Shown here: positions 45,517-47,558 of the stretch, piece after piece
Layout of the letters: each line of letters opens with the position of its first letter
How positions within the stretch are numbered: position 1 is the first letter of the stretch
Assembly: GCA_016937975.1 (NCBI GenBank)
Contig: JAFGVN010000103.1
Span: 1-47,558 of the forward strand
DNA: 47,558 bases
From: Clostridia bacterium
GTDB taxonomy: Bacteria > Bacillota > Clostridia > Peptostreptococcales > Acidaminobacteraceae
Direction: 5' to 3'
Notes under the pieces: generated by a model
Seen by the model: the letters and a program-made list of their open reading frames with translations, nothing else
Database searches by the model: none
Told to the model about the DNA's origin: nothing
Made by a program: the position numbers and the translations under genes

Positions 45517-45903
45517 ATGGGCGAAGGTGTATGTCAAGTTCATGAAATGACCATGAAACATTTTGAGCAGTTTCAAGAGAATCAAAAGGACATGGTAAAA
45601 GGTATAGCAGAAGTAAGAGATCGAATTATAATTGCAGAACAATCAAGTAAGTCAGCTCATCGAAGATTAGATAGTCAAGAAGAACAAACAAAGGCAATTA
45701 TTAAGATGTCAACAAGTATTGAGTATATGGCCAAGCAAGTAGAAAGTATGCTTGAATTACTTAAAGAGCATGATGGCAGACTTGATAAATTGGAAAAGGC
45801 ACCAGGTGATCATGTACTTGGTTACTGGAAATTGTTTATAGGTGCTTTAATTACAGGAAGTGCAGGTATCTTTATTGGATTAATAATGAACGGAGGTTTG
45901 TAA
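45517..45903 (+). CDS. XhlA-like membrane-anchored lysis-associated protein
   Basis: 128 residues from ATG 45517. A long heptad-rich helix (about 20-95: AEVRDRIIIAEQSSKSAHRRLDSQEEQTKAIIKM...LKEHDGRLDKLEK) ends in one membrane helix at the C-terminus (LFIGALITGSAGIFIGLIM). This matches the XhlA/hemolysin type, which supports holin activity. The next gene starts directly after its stop. Confidence 0.78.
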   Translation: MGEGVCQVHEMTMKHFEQFQENQKDMVKGIAEVRDRIIIAEQSSKSAHRRLDSQEEQTKAIIKMSTSIEYMAKQVESMLELLKEHDGRLDKLEKAPGDHVLGYWKLFIGALITGSAGIFIGLIMNGGL

Positions 45904-46233
45904 ATGGATATTTTGTCAATATTGTTAATTTTCTTTTTATTCACAACAATTGTGAAAATATCCACAGATAATGTGGATGCTTTAATGAAACCGTTGTTTG
46001 ATGTGAAAAAGTATAAGATGATTATTGCTTTGCTTCTAACATTAGTCGGCATTTTTGGATTGAATAGAGGGATATTTGAAACTCTAAATGTACCTATAGA
46101 GGTTAGTAGATCCTGGTTTCATTATTTTGATTTGGTTGTAACTTCTTTATTCTTAACAGGAGGTGCACAAGCAATTCATAAGCTAAATAATGCTTGGAAG
46201 CAGTATAAAGAAAAGGTAGGTGAACAATCATGA
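45904..46233 (+). CDS. Holin
   Basis: 109 residues with three hydrophobic segments (about 3-20, 39-57, 74-92), and a basic C-terminus (KLNNAWKQYKEKVGEQS), as expected for a small pore former that releases endolysin. AACGGAGGT precedes the ATG. Position between the XhlA-like gene and the endolysin supports the call; the sequence itself is not diagnostic. Confidence 0.75.
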   Translation: MDILSILLIFFLFTTIVKISTDNVDALMKPLFDVKKYKMIIALLLTLVGIFGLNRGIFETLNVPIEVSRSWFHYFDLVVTSLFLTGGAQAIHKLNNAWKQYKEKVGEQS

Positions 46234-47351
46234 AAGTAGTGCAAAGTTTAGTGCCGGAATCAAAATGGAAAATCAAGTGTCCATATGATATGGATCCAGA
46301 ATTTATTGTAGTTCATAATACAGCTAATGATGCTACTGCAGCAAATGAAATTGCATATATGATTAGAAATGATTCAAAGGTTTCGTTTCATTATGCTATT
46401 GATGATCATGAAGTTGTTCAAGGTGTTCTGTTAAATAGAAATGCTTGGCATGCAGGTGATGGTGGTAGTGGTAAAGGCAATCGGAAAGGTATTGCCGTTG
46501 AAATATGCTATTCAAAATCAGGTGGACCGAAGTTTGAAGCTGCAGAAAAATTAGCAGCTGAATTCATCGCTTCAATATTGAAAGAAAGAAACTGGGATAT
46601 TTCAAAAGTTACAAAGCATCAAGATTATAGTAAGAAGTACTGTCCTCACAGAACTTTGGATTTGGGTTGGCAAAGATTCCTTGATATGGTTTCAAATGAA
46701 TTAGCAGCATTAAGTGGCACTCCAATAATGGGAAAAACAGAAGTAACTGCAGAACAAATGAAAGCCTATTTATTAATGAATAATCCTAACCCAAAACTCA
46801 ATATGGACTTATTAGAATGGTGCAAGATTTGGATAGAGGAAGCTGAAGTTGAAGGTGTGAATGCAGGACCTGCATTTTGTCAGATGTGTCACGAAATTGG
46901 ATTTCTAAAGTATGGAGGACAAGTATTGCCTGAACAAAACAATTATGGTGGTATTGGAGCAACAAATAATTCAGCTGTTGGAAAAGGAGCTTGGTTTGAT
47001 ACACCTAGAATTGGAGTTAGAGCAAGCATTCAACATCTCAAGGCTTATGGATCTAAAGATTCATTGAAGAACGAATGTGTTGATCCTAGATTTAAGCTAG
47101 TAAAAAGAGGTTGTGCATTAAACTTTGAAGATTTAAGTGGAAAATGGGCATGGCCAGGTTATGATAAAGCCAAGTATAAATCGCTAAACGCAGCAAAGAT
47201 TTCTGAAGATACCTATGGGCATAGAATAATAATGAATTATAAGGATATAATGAGTTGGAACGATGAACTATTAATGGAACTAAAATCAAAAAAAATTTCA
47301 GAAATGGAAGCTATGTTATTAAAAATGCTTGAAATATTAAAATCGATATAA
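46230..47351 (+). CDS. Endolysin: amidase plus glucosaminidase-like domain
   Basis: 373 residues with two cell-wall enzymes. Residues 1-155 form an Amidase_2 domain, with zinc ligands likely His29 (VVHN), His130 (KHQD) and Cys138 (YCPH); it cuts between muramic acid and L-alanine. Residues about 185-340 resemble a GH73 glucosaminidase, with a likely catalytic Glu222 (HEIGF) and NNYGGIGATN. A helical tail of about 25 residues follows. There is no signal peptide, so it depends on the holin. It overlaps the holin stop by four bases. Confidence 0.9.
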   Translation: MKVVQSLVPESKWKIKCPYDMDPEFIVVHNTANDATAANEIAYMIRNDSKVSFHYAIDDHEVVQGVLLNRNAWHAGDGGSGKGNRKGIAVEICYSKSGGPKFEAAEKLAAEFIASILKERNWDISKVTKHQDYSKKYCPHRTLDLGWQRFLDMVSNELAALSGTPIMGKTEVTAEQMKAYLLMNNPNPKLNMDLLEWCKIWIEEAEVEGVNAGPAFCQMCHEIGFLKYGGQVLPEQNNYGGIGATNNSAVGKGAWFDTPRIGVRASIQHLKAYGSKDSLKNECVDPRFKLVKRGCALNFEDLSGKWAWPGYDKAKYKSLNAAKISEDTYGHRIIMNYKDIMSWNDELLMELKSKKISEMEAMLLKMLEILKSI

Positions 47352-47427
47352 ACGATACATCCTATTTACCTTAACCTACACTTATGTGTAGGTTGTTTAG
47401 TTTTAAAGACTGGTTGTATATCGATTT
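47340..47427. repeat. 11-bp inverted repeat flanking the terminator after the endolysin
   Basis: AAATCGATATA 47340-47350 and TATATCGATTT 47417-47427 are perfect inverted repeats 66 bp apart, with the endolysin terminator between them. They mark the right-hand edge region of the prophage; role unknown. Confidence 0.6.
47373..47404 (+). terminator. Terminator of the lysis genes
   Basis: AACCTACAC 47373-47381 and GTGTAGGTT 47386-47394, loop TTAT, followed by GTTTAGTTTT. Confidence 0.85.
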
Positions 47428-47472
47428 AATAGGAGTAGTGTTCCAATCACGTAGAAGCTATATATCCAATAC

Positions 47473-47558
47473 TGGAATGTCAACACTTTGTTAGACAATT
47501 TTCTTAAGGTGTAAATATTTGTAATCTGTTGGTGTCATATATCCTAGCGATGAATGTA
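47473..47558 (-). mobile_element. IS3-family insertion sequence, one end (continues outside window)
   Basis: TGGAATGTC...TGTTAGACA at 47473-47497 has the layout of an IS3/IS150-type terminal inverted repeat, 25 bp starting TG. Immediately inside is the end of a transposase gene on the minus strand. Only 86 bases of the element are visible. Confidence 0.72.
47491..47558 (-). CDS. IS3-family transposase, C-terminal end (partial)
   Basis: Reading the minus strand, the last 21 codons include HSSLGYMTPTDY and stop at 47491-47493. The motif HxxLGYxTPxxY is the typical C-terminus of IS3-family (rve-type DDE) transposases. The stop lies inside the terminal repeat, as in many such elements. The catalytic part is outside the window, so integrity cannot be judged. 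Confidence 0.75.
   Translation of the reverse strand, partial: HSSLGYMTPTDYKYLHLKKIV

Larger units (their letters stand above)
22182..47472. mobile_element. Siphovirus-type prophage, about 24-25 kb (ends approximate)
   Basis: From the integrase (23917) to the endolysin (47351) the genes follow the order of a temperate siphophage: lysogeny, early, packaging, HK97-type head, non-contractile tail, lysis. The left edge is uncertain: it is either just after the rpsI terminator, making the 22393-23893 cassette phage cargo, or near 23895. The right edge is obscured by an IS3-family element beginning at 47473. I could not find a convincing attL/attR direct repeat. All structural reading frames look intact. 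Confidence 0.85.

Noticed and set aside
22140-47472. attL/attR direct repeat
   Set aside because: Visual comparison of 22140-22400 and 23890-23930 with 47340-47472 gave only short matches such as CACGTAG and AATAGG, not above chance in A/T-rich DNA.

Overview
The window looks like the chromosome of a low-GC Gram-positive bacterium, probably of the class Clostridia. The signs are A/T-rich DNA, strong AGGAGG ribosome binding sites, the S10-spc-alpha order with adk-map-infA-rpmJ and an in-operon rpsD, a zinc-type S14, a zinc-ribbon adenylate kinase, and the Firmicute block ecfA1-ecfA2-ecfT-truA-rplM-rpsI. Genus cannot be fixed from the sequence alone.

Layout: (1) Bases 1-15995 hold the end of an unknown gene, a terminator, a sigma-A promoter with a structured leader of about 175 nt, and one continuous ribosomal protein operon from rpsJ to rplQ. 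It includes secY, adk, map, a KOW-domain protein, infA and rpoA, and ends in a strong terminator. (2) Bases 16000-17791 hold a methyl-accepting-type signalling protein with its own promoter and terminator. (3) Bases 17874-22180 hold the energising module of an ECF vitamin transporter, truA, and rplM-rpsI from a separate promoter. (4) Bases 22182-47472 hold a compact siphovirus-type prophage of about 24-25 kb, with an unexplained three-gene membrane cassette at its left edge. (5) From base 47473 an IS3-family insertion sequence begins and runs out of the window.

The prophage follows a recognisable plan. A leftward lysogeny block (integrase, ImmA-like peptidase, Xre repressor) faces a rightward early operon (Cro-like protein, small DNA-binding and hypothetical proteins, SSB, a HUH-type replication protein and a sigma-like late activator). 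A late promoter candidate with two GGGAAAAA repeats is followed at once by a terminator. Then come an HNH/P-loop fusion, a possible cos region, terminase, portal, ClpP-like protease, HK97-type capsid, connectors, tail tube, G/GT chaperones with a -1 frameshift, tape measure, distal tail and adhesin-like proteins, and a lysis cassette. All structural modules appear intact, so the element could be functional. No attL/attR pair could be identified, so its exact ends are uncertain.

The items most worth following up are: the three-gene cassette (22393-23893) of unknown function; the repressor operator set (GTTCC-N6-GGAAC); a palindrome and possible short transcript between int and immA; the HUH replication protein with a nested hairpin just upstream; the late promoter-terminator pair; the HNH/P-loop fusion; and eleven in-register 15-residue repeats in the tape measure protein.
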